From Pseudomonas grimontii (GTDB lineage Bacteria > Pseudomonadota > Gammaproteobacteria > Pseudomonadales > Pseudomonadaceae): a stretch of DNA of 64,000 bases. The stretch covers positions 216,972-280,971 of the forward strand of contig NZ_VFES01000006.1 in NCBI RefSeq assembly GCF_007858185.1, written 5' to 3'. Positions 45,018 through 55,582 of this stretch are shown piece by piece. The notes below the pieces were generated by a model. The model had not been told where the DNA came from. It was given only the letters and a program-made list of their open reading frames with translations, and did no database searches. How positions within the stretch are numbered: the first letter of the stretch is position 1; every line of letters starts with the position of its first letter. The position numbers and the translations under genes were made by a program.

Positions 45018-46940
45018 ATGCCAACTATTACTCTTCCCGACGGCAGTCAACGTTCATTCGATCATTCGGTTTCCGTAGCCGAGGTTGCCGCATCCATTGG
45101 TGCTGGCCTGGCCAAGGCCACCGTGGCCGGCAAGGTCGACGGCAAGCTGGTTGACGCCAGCGACCTGATCACCTCCGATGCCAGCCTGCAAATCATCACG
45201 CCCAAGGATCAAGAGGGGCTGGAGATCATTCGCCACTCTTGCGCGCACTTGATTGGCCATGCGGTCAAGCAGCTGTACCCAACCGCGAAAATGGTGATTG
45301 GCCCGGTCATCGACGAAGGTTTTTATTACGACATCGCCTATGAGCGTCCTTTCACTCCGGACGATCTGGCCGCTATCGAACAGCGCATGCACGCCCTGAT
45401 CGAAAAAGATTACGACGTCATCAAGAAAGTCACCCCGCGTGCCGAAGTGATCGACGTGTTCACTGCGCGTGGCGAAGACTACAAGCTGCGCCTGGTGGAA
45501 GACATGCCGGACGAGCAGGCCATGGGCCTGTACTACCATGAAGAATACGTCGACATGTGCCGTGGCCCGCACGTGCCGAACACGCGCTTCCTCAAGTCCT
45601 TCAAGCTGACCAAGCTGTCCGGTGCCTACTGGCGCGGCGACGCGAAGAACGAGCAGCTGCAGCGGATCTACGGCACTGCCTGGGCTGACAAGAAGCAGCT
45701 GGCCGCCTATATCCAGCGTATTGAAGAAGCCGAAAAACGTGATCACCGCAAGATCGGCAAACGCCTGAACCTGTTTCATCTCCAGGAAGAAGCGCCGGGC
45801 ATGGTGTTCTGGCACCCGAACGGCTGGACTCTCTACCAGGTACTTGAGCAGTACATGCGCAAGGTTCAGCGTGACAACGGTTACCTTGAGATCAAGACCC
45901 CGCAGGTCGTTGATCGCAGCCTGTGGGAGAAATCCGGGCACTGGGCCAACTACGCCGACAACATGTTCACCACCCAGTCGGAAAACCGCGACTACGCCAT
46001 CAAGCCGATGAACTGCCCATGCCACGTGCAGGTGTTCAACCAGGGCTTGAAGAGCTACCGCGAGTTGCCGATGCGTCTGGCCGAGTTCGGTGCCTGCCAC
46101 CGTAACGAACCATCGGGTGCGTTGCACGGCATCATGCGTGTGCGCGGTTTCACCCAGGACGACGCCCACATCTTCTGCACCGAAGAGCAGATGCAGGCCG
46201 AATCCGCTGCATTCATCAAGCTGACCATGGACGTTTATCGCGATTTCGGCTTTACCGAAGTCGAGATGAAGCTGTCCACTCGTCCGGAAAAACGCGTCGG
46301 CTCGGACGAACTGTGGGATCGCGCCGAAGCGGCTCTGGCCGCTGCGCTAGACAGTGCGGGCCTCGCGTACGATCTGCAGCCGGGCGAAGGCGCCTTCTAC
46401 GGGCCGAAGATCGAGTTCTCGTTGAAAGATTGCCTTGGCCGTGTCTGGCAATGTGGTACCTTGCAGCTCGATTTTAACCTGCCGATCCGTTTGGGAGCCG
46501 AATACGTCTCCGAAGATAACAGCCGTAAACACCCGGTTATGCTGCACCGGGCGATCCTCGGCTCGTTCGAACGGTTCGTCGGTATCCTGATCGAGCACTA
46601 CGAGGGTGCGTTCCCTGCGTGGCTGGCTCCGACTCAGGCAGTGATCATGAATATCACTGATAAACAGGCAGATTTTGCTGCTGAAGTTGAAAAAACTCTC
46701 AACGAAAGCGGATTTCGTGCCAAGTCCGACTTGAGAAATGAAAAGATCGGCTTTAAAATCCGCGAGCATACTTTGCTCAAGGTTCCCTATCTTTTGGTTA
46801 TCGGAGATCGGGAAGTCGAGATGCAGACTGTCGCTGTGCGTACTCGTGAAGGTGCTGACCTGGGCTCGATGCCCGTCGCCCAGTTCGCTGAGTTCCTCGC
46901 GCAAGCGGTTTCCCGGCGTGGTCGCCCAGATTCGGAGTAA
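45018..46940 (+). CDS. thrS: Threonine-tRNA ligase
   Basis: 640 aa from ATG 45018, with GGAGAGGAGGCGCC upstream; an earlier ATG at 44985 is unlikely. Class II synthetase with TGS (1-60), editing (about 80-225) and catalytic domains. The editing zinc motif [11 protein letters not shown], the class II motif 2 and the catalytic zinc Cys in [10 protein letters not shown] (about residue 335) are visible. An anticodon-binding C-terminal domain ([19 protein letters not shown]) closes it. First gene of the thrS-infC-rpmI-rplT-pheST-ihfA cluster. Confidence 0.97.
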   Translation: MPTITLPDGSQRSFDHSVSVAEVAASIGAGLAKATVAGKVDGKLVDASDLITSDASLQIITPKDQEGLEIIRHSCAHLIGHAVKQLYPTAKMVIGPVIDEGFYYDIAYERPFTPDDLAAIEQRMHALIEKDYDVIKKVTPRAEVIDVFTARGEDYKLRLVEDMPDEQAMGLYYHEEYVDMCRGPHVPNTRFLKSFKLTKLSGAYWRGDAKNEQLQRIYGTAWADKKQLAAYIQRIEEAEKRDHRKIGKRLNLFHLQEEAPGMVFWHPNGWTLYQVLEQYMRKVQRDNGYLEIKTPQVVDRSLWEKSGHWANYADNMFTTQSENRDYAIKPMNCPCHVQVFNQGLKSYRELPMRLAEFGACHRNEPSGALHGIMRVRGFTQDDAHIFCTEEQMQAESAAFIKLTMDVYRDFGFTEVEMKLSTRPEKRVGSDELWDRAEAALAAALDSAGLAYDLQPGEGAFYGPKIEFSLKDCLGRVWQCGTLQLDFNLPIRLGAEYVSEDNSRKHPVMLHRAILGSFERFVGILIEHYEGAFPAWLAPTQAVIMNITDKQADFAAEVEKTLNESGFRAKSDLRNEKIGFKIREHTLLKVPYLLVIGDREVEMQTVAVRTREGADLGSMPVAQFAEFLAQAVSRRGRPDSE

Positions 46941-47491
46941 TTATTATTAAGCGTGAAATGAGACAAGATAAACGAGCTGCACCGAAAGCCCCGATCAACG
47001 AGAATATCTCGGCACGCGAGGTTCGGTTAATTGGCGCTGACGGCGAGCAGATTGGCATCGTCTCGATTGATGAAGCGCTTCGTATTGCAGAAGAGTCCAA
47101 GTTGGACTTGGTGGAAATCTCCGCCGATGCAATCCCACCCGTTTGCCGGGTGATGGACTACGGCAAGTCGATCTTCGAAAAGAAGAAGCAGGTTGCCGCA
47201 GCGAAGAAGAACCAAAAGCAGATTCAAGTAAAAGAAATCAAGTTTCGTCCAGGGACGGAGGAAGGGGATTACCAGGTAAAACTGCGCAACCTGGTACGTT
47301 TCCTGAGTGATGGGGACAGGGCCAAGGTATCCTTGCGATTCCGCGGCCGTGAGATGGCCCACCAGGAGCTGGGGATGGAACTCCTCAAGCGGGTTGAAGC
47401 TGACCTGCTCGAGTACGGTTCGGTCGAACAGCATCCTAAGATGGAAGGACGCCAGCTGATCATGGTCATCGCCCCGAAAAAGAAGAAGTAA
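46940..47491 (+). CDS. infC: Translation initiation factor IF-3, non-AUG start
   Basis: The family sequence [20 protein letters not shown] begins at ATG 46958, but the in-frame codons before it are ATT ATT ATT AAG CGT GAA. Starting at ATT 46940 gives the usual 183 aa of Pseudomonas IF-3 and overlaps the thrS stop by one base; ATT 46946 has the best spacing from GGAG. Rare AUU start is the known basis for IF-3 autoregulation in E. coli. [23 protein letters not shown] and the C-terminal KKKK are intact. Confidence 0.93.
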   Translation: MIIKREMRQDKRAAPKAPINENISAREVRLIGADGEQIGIVSIDEALRIAEESKLDLVEISADAIPPVCRVMDYGKSIFEKKKQVAAAKKNQKQIQVKEIKFRPGTEEGDYQVKLRNLVRFLSDGDRAKVSLRFRGREMAHQELGMELLKRVEADLLEYGSVEQHPKMEGRQLIMVIAPKKKK

Positions 47492-47551
47492 TCAACAGGG
47501 CACGGCAGGCCTTCTGATTATGTTTATCAACTGAATGCGGAGTATCCGAAC

Positions 47552-47746
47552 ATGCCAAAGATGAAGACTAAAAGTGGTGCTGCTAAGCGGTTTCTGAAAA
47601 CTGCTAACGGTATCAAGCACAAGCACGCTTTCAAGAGCCACATCCTGACCAAAATGTCGACCAAGCGTAAGCGTCAACTGCGCGGTAGCAGCTTGCTGCA
47701 TCCGTCTGACGTGGCAAAAGTCGAGCGCATGCTGCGCCTTCGTTAA
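47552..47746 (+). CDS. rpmI: 50S ribosomal protein L35
   Basis: 64 aa, normal length, strongly basic. Starts [20 protein letters not shown], ends [16 protein letters not shown]. Cotranscribed with infC and rplT. Confidence 0.97.
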   Translation: MPKMKTKSGAAKRFLKTANGIKHKHAFKSHILTKMSTKRKRQLRGSSLLHPSDVAKVERMLRLR

Positions 47747-47775
47747 TTTTGGATCAAGAATAGAGGAAGTAACTC

Positions 47776-48132
47776 ATGGCTCGTGTAAAGCGTGGCGTCA
47801 TTGCCCGTAAACGTCACAAAAAAATTCTGAAACTCGCTAAAGGCTACTACGGCGCGCGTTCACGCGTATTCCGTGTTGCCAAGCAAGCGGTAATCAAGGC
47901 AGGCCAATACGCCTACCGTGACCGTCGTCAGAAAAAACGTCAGTTCCGCGCTCTGTGGATCGCTCGTATCAACGCTGGTGCACGTGTTAACGGTCTGTCC
48001 TACAGCCGTTTCATCGCTGGCCTGAAAAAAGCGTCCATCGAAATCGACCGTAAGGTTCTGGCTGAACTGGCCGTGAACGAAAAAGCGGTGTTTGCTGCGA
48101 TTGTCGAGAAAGCTAAAGCCACCTTGGCTTAA
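47776..48132 (+). CDS. rplT: 50S ribosomal protein L20
   Basis: 118 aa, normal length. Starts [20 protein letters not shown]; the [20 protein letters not shown] stretch and the [20 protein letters not shown] domain are intact. L20 is needed early for 50S assembly and represses its operon in E. coli. AGGAAG precedes the ATG. Confidence 0.97.
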   Translation: MARVKRGVIARKRHKKILKLAKGYYGARSRVFRVAKQAVIKAGQYAYRDRRQKKRQFRALWIARINAGARVNGLSYSRFIAGLKKASIEIDRKVLAELAVNEKAVFAAIVEKAKATLA

Positions 48133-48146
48133 GTACCCCCGACAGT

Positions 48147-49258
<1,112 letters not shown>

Positions 49259-49284
49259 TCGTAACGAATCTTTAGGAGAGCAGG

Positions 49285-51663
49285 ATGAAATTCAGTGAAC
49301 AATGGCTGCGCGGCTGGGTAAGCCCGCAGGTAGATCGCGACGCGCTGGTTGCGCGTCTGTCGATGGCCGGTCTTGAGGTCGATAGCGTTACGCCGGCCGC
49401 CGGTGTTTTCAGTGGTGTGGTCGTGGGCGAGGTGCTGAGCACCGAGCAACACCCCGATGCTGATAAGTTGCGTGTGTGCCAGGTCAGCAATGGCGCGGAA
49501 ACGTTCCAGGTCGTGTGCGGAGCGCCTAACGTGCGCCCGGGCCTGAAGATCCCGTTCGCCATGATCGGCGCCGAACTGCCGGGCGACTTCAAGATCAAGA
49601 AGGCCAAGCTGCGTGGCGTCGAGTCCAACGGCATGTTGTGCTCCCAGGCGGAGCTGCAAGTAGGTGAGGGCAACGATGGCCTGATGGAACTGCCGGCCGA
49701 TGCGCCGGTGGGCCAGGACATTCGCGTCTACCTGGAACTGGAAGACGCCAGCATCGAGGTTGACCTGACCCCGAACCGTGGCGACTGCCTGTGCCTGGCA
49801 GGCCTGGCACGTGAAGTGGGTGCGCTGTACAACGCCCCAGTTACTCGTCCAGTGGTTGCCGCAGTGGCTGCGGTGCATGATGAAGTGCGTCCGATCGAAG
49901 TGCTGGCGCCAAATGCTTGCCCACGTTACCTGGGGCGTGTCATCCGCAACGTTGACCTGTCCAAGCCAACCCCGCTGTGGATGGTTGAGCGCCTGCGTCG
50001 CGCCGACGTGCGCAGCATCGACGCTGCCGTCGACATCACCAACTACGTGATGCTTGAACTGGGCCAGCCGCTGCACGCCTTCGATCTCGCCGAAATCAAT
50101 GGCGGCATCCGCGTGCGCATGGCCGAAGAAGGCGAGAAGCTGGTTCTGCTCGACGGCCAGGAAGTCAGCCTGCGCGCCGACACCCTGGTGATCGCTGACC
50201 ATTCCCGCGCCCTGGCGATTGCCGGCGTGATGGGGGGCGAGCACAGTGGTGTGTCCGCGACCACTCGCGACGTATTCCTTGAAAGCGCGTTCTTCGACCA
50301 GATTGCCATCGCTGGCAAGGCCCGCTCCTACGGCCTGCACACCGATGCCTCGCACCGCTATGAGCGTGGTGTGGACTGGAAGCTCGCCCGTGAAGCCATG
50401 GAGCGCGCCACTGGCCTGCTGCTGGAAATCACCGGTGGCGAAGCCGGCCCGATCACTGAGACGGTCAGCGAACAGCATCTGCCGTCCATTGCGCCGATCA
50501 CCCTGCGCGCCAAAAGCGTTGAGCAAATGCTCGGCCTGGTTATCGCCCCGGCTGAAATCGAGCAACTGTTGTCGGCCCTCGGGTTGAACATTTCTACGGA
50601 TGGGGAAGGGCAGTGGCATGTTGAAGTGCCAAGCCATCGCTTCGATATCAGCCTGGAAGTTGATCTGATCGAAGAATTGGCTCGCCTGTACGGTTACAAC
50701 CGCCTGCCGGTTCGTTACCCACAAGCGCGTCTGGCACCGCAGCCCAAGGCTGAAGCGCGTGCGCACTTGCCTGAGTTGCGTCGCCTGCTGGTTGCCCGTG
50801 GCTATCAGGAAGCGGTGACCTACAGCTTCATCGATCCAAAGCAGTTCGAACTGTTCAACCCCGGCGTCGAGCCGCTGCTGCTGGCCAACCCGATCTCCAA
50901 CGACATGGCCGCCATGCGCTCGTCCCTGTGGCCAGGCCTGGTGAAAGCCCTTTCCCATAACCTGAACCGTCAGCAAGACCGCGTGCGCATGTTTGAAAGC
51001 GGCCTGCGGTTTGTCGGTCAACTCGACGGCCTGAAGCAAGAGCCAATGCTGGCCGGTGTTGTTTGCGGCAGCCGCTTGCCGGAAGGTTGGGCGCAAGGCC
51101 GTGATGCCGTGGACTTCTTCGACGTTAAAGCTGACGTGGAGGCGGTATTGGGCTTTGCCGGCGCACTGGACGACTTCACATTTGTGCCAGGTAACCACCC
51201 GGCGTTGCACCCTGGTCAGACTGCGCGTATCGAACGCGAAGGTCGCTTGGTGGGCTTCGTCGGCGCCATCCATCCAGAGCTGTCGAAAACCCTTGGGCTC
51301 GACCGCCCGGTCTTCGTCTTCGAGCTGGTCCTGGCTGAGGTGGCCTCGGGCAAGATGCCTAAGTTCAGCGAGTTGTCGCGCTTCCCTGAAGTCCGTCGCG
51401 ACCTTGCCCTGATCGCTGATCGTGAAGTCGCCGCCACTGCCGTTCTGGATGTAATCCGTGAAAATGCAGGGGAATGGCTGACAGACCTCAGGCTATTTGA
51501 CGTCTATCAGGGTAAAGGCATTGATCCGCATAGAAAAAGCCTTGCAGTTGGCTTGACCTGGCAGCATCCATCGCGCACTCTTAATGACGACGAGGTGAAT
51601 ACCACGACACAAAATATCCTCACCTCGCTCGAACAAAGGTTAAACGCCACGTTAAGGAAGTGA
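49285..51663 (+). CDS. pheT: Phenylalanine-tRNA ligase beta subunit
   Basis: 792 aa. Starts MKFSEQWLRGWVSPQVDRDA, has the tRNA-binding (EMAP-like) domain with VVVGEVLSTEQHPDADKLRV near residue 42, the B3/B4 editing region and B5. A C-terminal ferredoxin-fold anticodon domain begins SRFPEVRRDLALIADREVAA (about residues 699-718). Stop is followed by ihfA after three bases. Confidence 0.97.
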   Translation: MKFSEQWLRGWVSPQVDRDALVARLSMAGLEVDSVTPAAGVFSGVVVGEVLSTEQHPDADKLRVCQVSNGAETFQVVCGAPNVRPGLKIPFAMIGAELPGDFKIKKAKLRGVESNGMLCSQAELQVGEGNDGLMELPADAPVGQDIRVYLELEDASIEVDLTPNRGDCLCLAGLAREVGALYNAPVTRPVVAAVAAVHDEVRPIEVLAPNACPRYLGRVIRNVDLSKPTPLWMVERLRRADVRSIDAAVDITNYVMLELGQPLHAFDLAEINGGIRVRMAEEGEKLVLLDGQEVSLRADTLVIADHSRALAIAGVMGGEHSGVSATTRDVFLESAFFDQIAIAGKARSYGLHTDASHRYERGVDWKLAREAMERATGLLLEITGGEAGPITETVSEQHLPSIAPITLRAKSVEQMLGLVIAPAEIEQLLSALGLNISTDGEGQWHVEVPSHRFDISLEVDLIEELARLYGYNRLPVRYPQARLAPQPKAEARAHLPELRRLLVARGYQEAVTYSFIDPKQFELFNPGVEPLLLANPISNDMAAMRSSLWPGLVKALSHNLNRQQDRVRMFESGLRFVGQLDGLKQEPMLAGVVCGSRLPEGWAQGRDAVDFFDVKADVEAVLGFAGALDDFTFVPGNHPALHPGQTARIEREGRLVGFVGAIHPELSKTLGLDRPVFVFELVLAEVASGKMPKFSELSRFPEVRRDLALIADREVAATAVLDVIRENAGEWLTDLRLFDVYQGKGIDPHRKSLAVGLTWQHPSRTLNDDEVNTTTQNILTSLEQRLNATLRK

Positions 51664-51666
51664 CGT

Positions 51667-51969
51667 ATGGGGGCTTTGACGAAAGCTGAGATGGCGGAAC
51701 GTCTGTACGAAGAGTTGGGTCTGAACAAGCGCGAGGCCAAGGAATTGGTCGAGCTGTTTTTTGAAGAGATCAGACACGCTCTGGAAGACAACGAACAGGT
51801 CAAATTGTCCGGTTTCGGCAATTTTGACCTGCGGGACAAACGCCAGCGGCCTGGCCGCAATCCAAAAACGGGAGAAGAAATCCCGATCACGGCTCGCCGT
51901 GTGGTCACCTTTCGTCCAGGGCAGAAGTTGAAGGCCCGAGTTGAGGCTTATGCTGGAACCAAGTCATAA
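51667..51969 (+). CDS. ihfA: Integration host factor subunit alpha
   Basis: 100 aa, normal length. Starts [20 protein letters not shown]. The DNA-binding arm [20 protein letters not shown] with the intercalating Pro is intact. Cotranscribed with pheST. The end overlaps the next gene by 20 bases. Confidence 0.97.
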   Translation: MGALTKAEMAERLYEELGLNKREAKELVELFFEEIRHALEDNEQVKLSGFGNFDLRDKRQRPGRNPKTGEEIPITARRVVTFRPGQKLKARVEAYAGTKS

Positions 51970-52306
51970 CGACGAGCTACCCGTCATCCCTGGCAAACGC
52001 TACTTCACCATTGGTGAAGTCAGCGAGCTCTGTGCGGTAAAACCGCACGTGCTGCGCTATTGGGAGCAGGAGTTTCCTCAACTCAACCCCGTCAAACGCA
52101 CCGGGAACCGTCGGTATTATCAGCGCCAGGATGTGCTGATGATCCGACAGATCCGTGCGTTGCTGTATGATCAGGGGTTCACCATCAGCGGCGCGCGCCA
52201 GCGTATGTCCGGTGATGAAGCCAAAGACGACACCACCCAGTACAAGCAACTGATCCGCCAGATGATCTCCGAGCTGGAAGATGTGCTGGTGGTTTTGAAG
52301 AAGTGA
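51950..52306 (+). CDS. MerR-family transcriptional regulator
   Basis: 118 aa from ATG 51950 (GAGGCTT upstream), starting inside ihf[21 protein letters not shown] leads into the winged HTH ([20 protein letters not shown], about residues 20-39), and [19 protein letters not shown] continues it. The end is a short dimerisation helix. Cys-rich metal sites are absent. This is the conserved Pseudomonas gene downstream of ihfA, effector unknown. Confidence 0.92.
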   Translation: MLEPSHNDELPVIPGKRYFTIGEVSELCAVKPHVLRYWEQEFPQLNPVKRTGNRRYYQRQDVLMIRQIRALLYDQGFTISGARQRMSGDEAKDDTTQYKQLIRQMISELEDVLVVLKK

Positions 52307-52396
52307 TACAGGCTTTTAAAATACTTCCACATTTCAAAAGCTTGCGGTATATTCCTGATCGCTTCGTTACGAAGCGAACCCAGTAACACGCCTAGT

Positions 52397-52473
52397 CGGG
52401 GCGTAGCGCAGTCCGGTAGCGCACTAGCATGGGGTGCAAGGGGTCGAGTGTTCGAATCACTCCGTCCCGACCA
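52397..52473 (+). tRNA. tRNA-Pro (anticodon GGG)
   Basis: 77 nt with encoded CCA. Acceptor CGGGGCG/CGTCCCG, anticodon loop TGGGGTG, T-loop TTCGAAT. It borders the accessory region that follows. Confidence 0.95.
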
Positions 52474-52489
52474 TATTTTTCAATGACTT

Positions 52490-52517
52490 AGCCCAATCTG
52501 AAAAGGTTGGGCTTTTT
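52490..52517 (+). terminator. Terminator of tRNA-Pro
   Basis: AGCCCAATCT (52490-52499), loop GAAA, AGGTTGGGCT (52504-52513), then T run. Confidence 0.88.
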
Positions 52518-52599
52518 CATGTCTACAAAATTACTCCCACATTTACTCCCACGGATATCATGGATCTTGGTAGCGCTGCCATCTGAGAGGCGTATTTGT

Positions 52600-52662
52600 G
52601 TTCGAGTCTCGTCCGCTGCGCCATATTTGCTTCCACTAAGGCCCTCTGAACGCCTGGAAGCC
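52600..52662 (+). repeat. tRNA-Asp 3'-end copy with degenerate flank (att scar)
   Basis: Bases 52600-52623 match the last 24 bases of tRNA-Asp (15439-15462) with one difference, CCA included. The similarity runs on through AGGCCC-CTGAACGCCT-GAAGC as in the flank of 15463-15495, with a five-base insertion. No 5' tRNA half precedes it. TTACTCCCAC occurs twice just before (about 52529-52551). The following 52664-53033 hold a small terminator (52670-52690) and no convincing gene; two tiny frames (52872-52964 and 52964-53044) overlap stop-to-start. Confidence 0.7.
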
Positions 52663-53033
52663 ACGGAATAGCGGTCTTTAGCCGCTTTTTTCGTTTTCTG
52701 GATTCCACTGGAATCTGTCTCCAGTCACGGTTTTTAAGTACACATTTACATGCCGCAATCGGGCGACCTTCAACGGATTTTCTGAGCGCGCAGCGGGTAT
52801 CTGCTGATTGGCAGTCTGAAGTCAGGCTATGCGATCAAGGTCGGACAGGATAGATTTGAGGAGACCAAGGAATGAAGCGCTGCGGCATGACTCCTTCGAT
52901 CATTGATCAGGTCAAGAAGAGCTTTGAGAAAGCCAAAGTGAGGAACAACGGTGAGTGCTACTAATGCGATCAACAGGATCGACAAAATCGCAGCTGAATC
53001 AGGTAGGCGAGATATTTCTCCGTGGGGGGGTGC

Positions 53034-53285
53034 TTGACGCCTGAGACAATCACTCGACTACTAGCCTCTATGAACGCCGGCAGCCTTTTAGTGGTCTGCG
53101 GCGCTGGGCTTTCCATGGATCCTCCCAATAGTCTGCCGTCAGCTAGAGAGGTGGCAAAGCGCTGCTTCGACAAATACCGTCTTGATTTGGATGCAAATTG
53201 GGACGTCTCAGACGCGGAAATCCATCCTACTCCGGTCGGCGTTCTACGTGTTGTTGCCACTGCACGAAGGACTAAGGTGTGCTAA
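53034..53285 (+). pseudogene. SIR2-like gene, internally deleted remnant
   Basis: 83 codons from TTG 53034 (ATG 53070 also possible; a run of seven G precedes). The N-terminal part reads ASMNAGSLLVVCGAGLSMDP then NSLPSAREVAKRCFDKYRLD, the NAD-binding start of SIR2-like proteins of defence systems. After DANW the frame leads quickly to TPVGVLRVVATARRTKVC and a stop, so the catalytic middle is missing. Stop and start of the next gene overlap as GTGCTAA, which suggests that the genuine 3' end of the gene is kept and the middle was lost in frame. Confidence 0.6.
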
Positions 53286-55582
53286 TCGAGGCTTCTGTGC
53301 TGCCCGAACGTAGAGCAAACGGCCCTTGGAGCGATCTAGCGCTTCATACCATCGGCTGGCGCGCGTTTCAGGATCTATGCTCGCAGGTATGCGAGGTCGT
53401 GCTCGGCCGGCCCGTGGAAATCTTCCGCGAAGCTCAAGACGGCGGTCAGGACGCGGTCTTCCTCATTTCTGCAGAAAACGACGCCCTGTTGATCGGAACC
53501 GTGCAATGCAAGCATACGTCCGATGCCGCAAAGGCGTTGAAGCTCAGTGATCTCACCGCCGAGATCGCTCATGTCGAGGAACTGGTCAAAGCCGGCCAAG
53601 CAGAAACCTACGTCTTCATGACGAACATGAGCGTAGATGCGCCCATCGCAGCCGCAATGCGTGCCAAACTCCGCGCGCTTGGCGTGCGTAAGCCGCACAT
53701 TCTTGGTCGCCAGTATATCGTCCGTGTTATCAGGAGCAGCGCGCGCCTCCGGGCCCTCGTTCCGCAGGTCTACGGCCTAGGCGACCTCACCTCGATCGTA
53801 GATGAGCGGCTCAGCGAGCAGAGCCGGGCGTTGCTTGACAGCTGGATTCCAAAGCTTCGCACCTATGTGCCTACCCAGGCTCATCGCGATGCGGTCAACG
53901 CGATCTCTGAGCACGGCGTAGTGTTGCTACTCGGTAATCCCTCTAGCGGTAAATCGGCGATTGGCGCCATCGTGTCGACCATAGCGTCGGAAAATCCAGA
54001 CAACACCGTACTTGCTTTGACCAGCCCGCGCGACTTTGAGGCAGGTTGGAATCCTAATGATCCGGGACGCTTCTTCTGGATCGACGATGCCTTCGGCTCC
54101 AATGTGCTACGCGACGACTATGTGCAGGATTGGACGTCTGCCTTCTCCAAGCTGCGGGCCGCGATCAAACATGGCAATCGATTTCTTCTAACTTCCCGAA
54201 AACATATCTATGAAGCGGCGCGGCGCCGGCTCGGGCAGCGGAACCTTGCCCAATTCGCAGATGGCAGCGCGGTGGTGGATGTCGGCGAGTTGACGTTCGA
54301 AGAGAAGACGCAGATTCTCTATAATCATGTGAATTTCGGTGAGCAGAGCCAGAGCTGGCGATCGAGCATCAAACCGCATCTAACCGCTGTCGCTGCGGTT
54401 CGCGATTTTCTCCCAGGGATCGCCGAACGTCTCGGGGACCCGAACTTCACCAAGGGCCTAGCACCTCGCGAAAGCTCACTCGTACGCTTTATGGAGGAGC
54501 CGACAGAGCATCTGATTGATACCGTCAACGCCTTAGATGATCAGCTGCAGGCCGCGCTCATCCTCGTGTATGTCCATCAGGGCGGATTCGATCCTAGCGA
54601 TCATGACGCTTCGGCCGCACAGGCGGTCGCCGAGCTGACTGGGTACACTCTCACTAAGATTCAGGATTGTTTCGCTGAGCTGAAGGGCTCGTTCCTGAAG
54701 CTTTCCGGATCAAAATGGACCTTCGCCCATCCGACGATCTCCGACGCCCTAACGGAGATTCTGCGCCAGAAACCCCATATGATGGCGGCGCTCATACGAG
54801 GCGCGACTATCGACACCATTCTCAGCAGCTTCACGTGCGAGGGCTCGCCGCTCATTCGAGATGCGCTTGTCATCCAGACAACCCTCGACGACGCTCTGGT
54901 CGCACGACTTGGCCGCACGCCCGACGAATTGCACCGCAATTGGATGCTGTTCCACTTCCTCTCCTATCGTTCGAGCGAGGCCGTGTTCGTCAAAGCCGTC
55001 GAGCAATTTCCCAATCTACTTCGACGGTCCTGCTGGCAATCTGATCTCACTAGCAACGATCCCCGGATCGCCACCTATGCACGTGCTCATCACCTCAGCG
55101 TCTTGCCTAACGATCTGCGCTCTGAGGTAGCCGACAGGCTGGAATCTGCCGTGATCAACGGTCTCGACGTCTCCTTCTTCGACGAGCCACAGATGCTAGC
55201 GGTCATACCGCCGCTAAGGCTTATCGGTGTGGGCTTGGCGCTGCGGACAACTGTGCTGCCGTCGCTCGAAGAGAGGATCGATGAGATCGCCGCCGATGCT
55301 GACTTGGACGAAGAGCCTGACAGCCACTTTAAAAAGCTTCTCGGCGTGCTTGATCGCATTGAGACGACTGGTGTCGACGCGGACGCCACGGCTTTGATCG
55401 ACGACGCGCGCGATCACGTGAAACGCTCAGTCGAGGCGCTTGAAGAGCGCAAGCGCCAGCATGATGAAGGCTCCGAAGACGAAGCGGATTGGACGCACAT
55501 CGTGACGCAAAAGAAGGATGAAGCTCCGCCTTCCACCCCCGTCGTGACAAAGCGCTCGGTGTTCGACGATGTCGACAAATAA
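53279..55582 (+). CDS. Nuclease-nSTAND3 ATPase (putative antiviral STAND protein)
   Basis: 767 aa from GTG 53279. The N-terminal restriction-endonuclease-like domain (about 15-150) carries a PD-(D/E)xK core, EAQDGGQDAVF (Asp 58) and TVQCKH (Gln 76-x-Lys 78). Then an nSTAND3 ATPase: Walker A LLGNPSSGKSAIG (219-231), Walker B RFFWIDDAFG (264-273) and sensor NRFLLTSRKH (300-309). The C-terminal half is helical and the end is Glu/Lys-rich. STAND proteins with nuclease heads (Avs class) sense phage proteins and then cut DNA. It overlaps both the SIR2 relic and the next gene, hence one operon. Confidence 0.85.
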   Translation: MLIEASVLPERRANGPWSDLALHTIGWRAFQDLCSQVCEVVLGRPVEIFREAQDGGQDAVFLISAENDALLIGTVQCKHTSDAAKALKLSDLTAEIAHVEELVKAGQAETYVFMTNMSVDAPIAAAMRAKLRALGVRKPHILGRQYIVRVIRSSARLRALVPQVYGLGDLTSIVDERLSEQSRALLDSWIPKLRTYVPTQAHRDAVNAISEHGVVLLLGNPSSGKSAIGAIVSTIASENPDNTVLALTSPRDFEAGWNPNDPGRFFWIDDAFGSNVLRDDYVQDWTSAFSKLRAAIKHGNRFLLTSRKHIYEAARRRLGQRNLAQFADGSAVVDVGELTFEEKTQILYNHVNFGEQSQSWRSSIKPHLTAVAAVRDFLPGIAERLGDPNFTKGLAPRESSLVRFMEEPTEHLIDTVNALDDQLQAALILVYVHQGGFDPSDHDASAAQAVAELTGYTLTKIQDCFAELKGSFLKLSGSKWTFAHPTISDALTEILRQKPHMMAALIRGATIDTILSSFTCEGSPLIRDALVIQTTLDDALVARLGRTPDELHRNWMLFHFLSYRSSEAVFVKAVEQFPNLLRRSCWQSDLTSNDPRIATYARAHHLSVLPNDLRSEVADRLESAVINGLDVSFFDEPQMLAVIPPLRLIGVGLALRTTVLPSLEERIDEIAADADLDEEPDSHFKKLLGVLDRIETTGVDADATALIDDARDHVKRSVEALEERKRQHDEGSEDEADWTHIVTQKKDEAPPSTPVVTKRSVFDDVDK

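Noticed and set aside
52872..53044. Two tiny genes (30 and 26 codons) before the SIR2 relic
   Set aside because: The first has a fair ribosome site and they overlap stop-to-start, but neither has family likeness; noted only in the scar entry.
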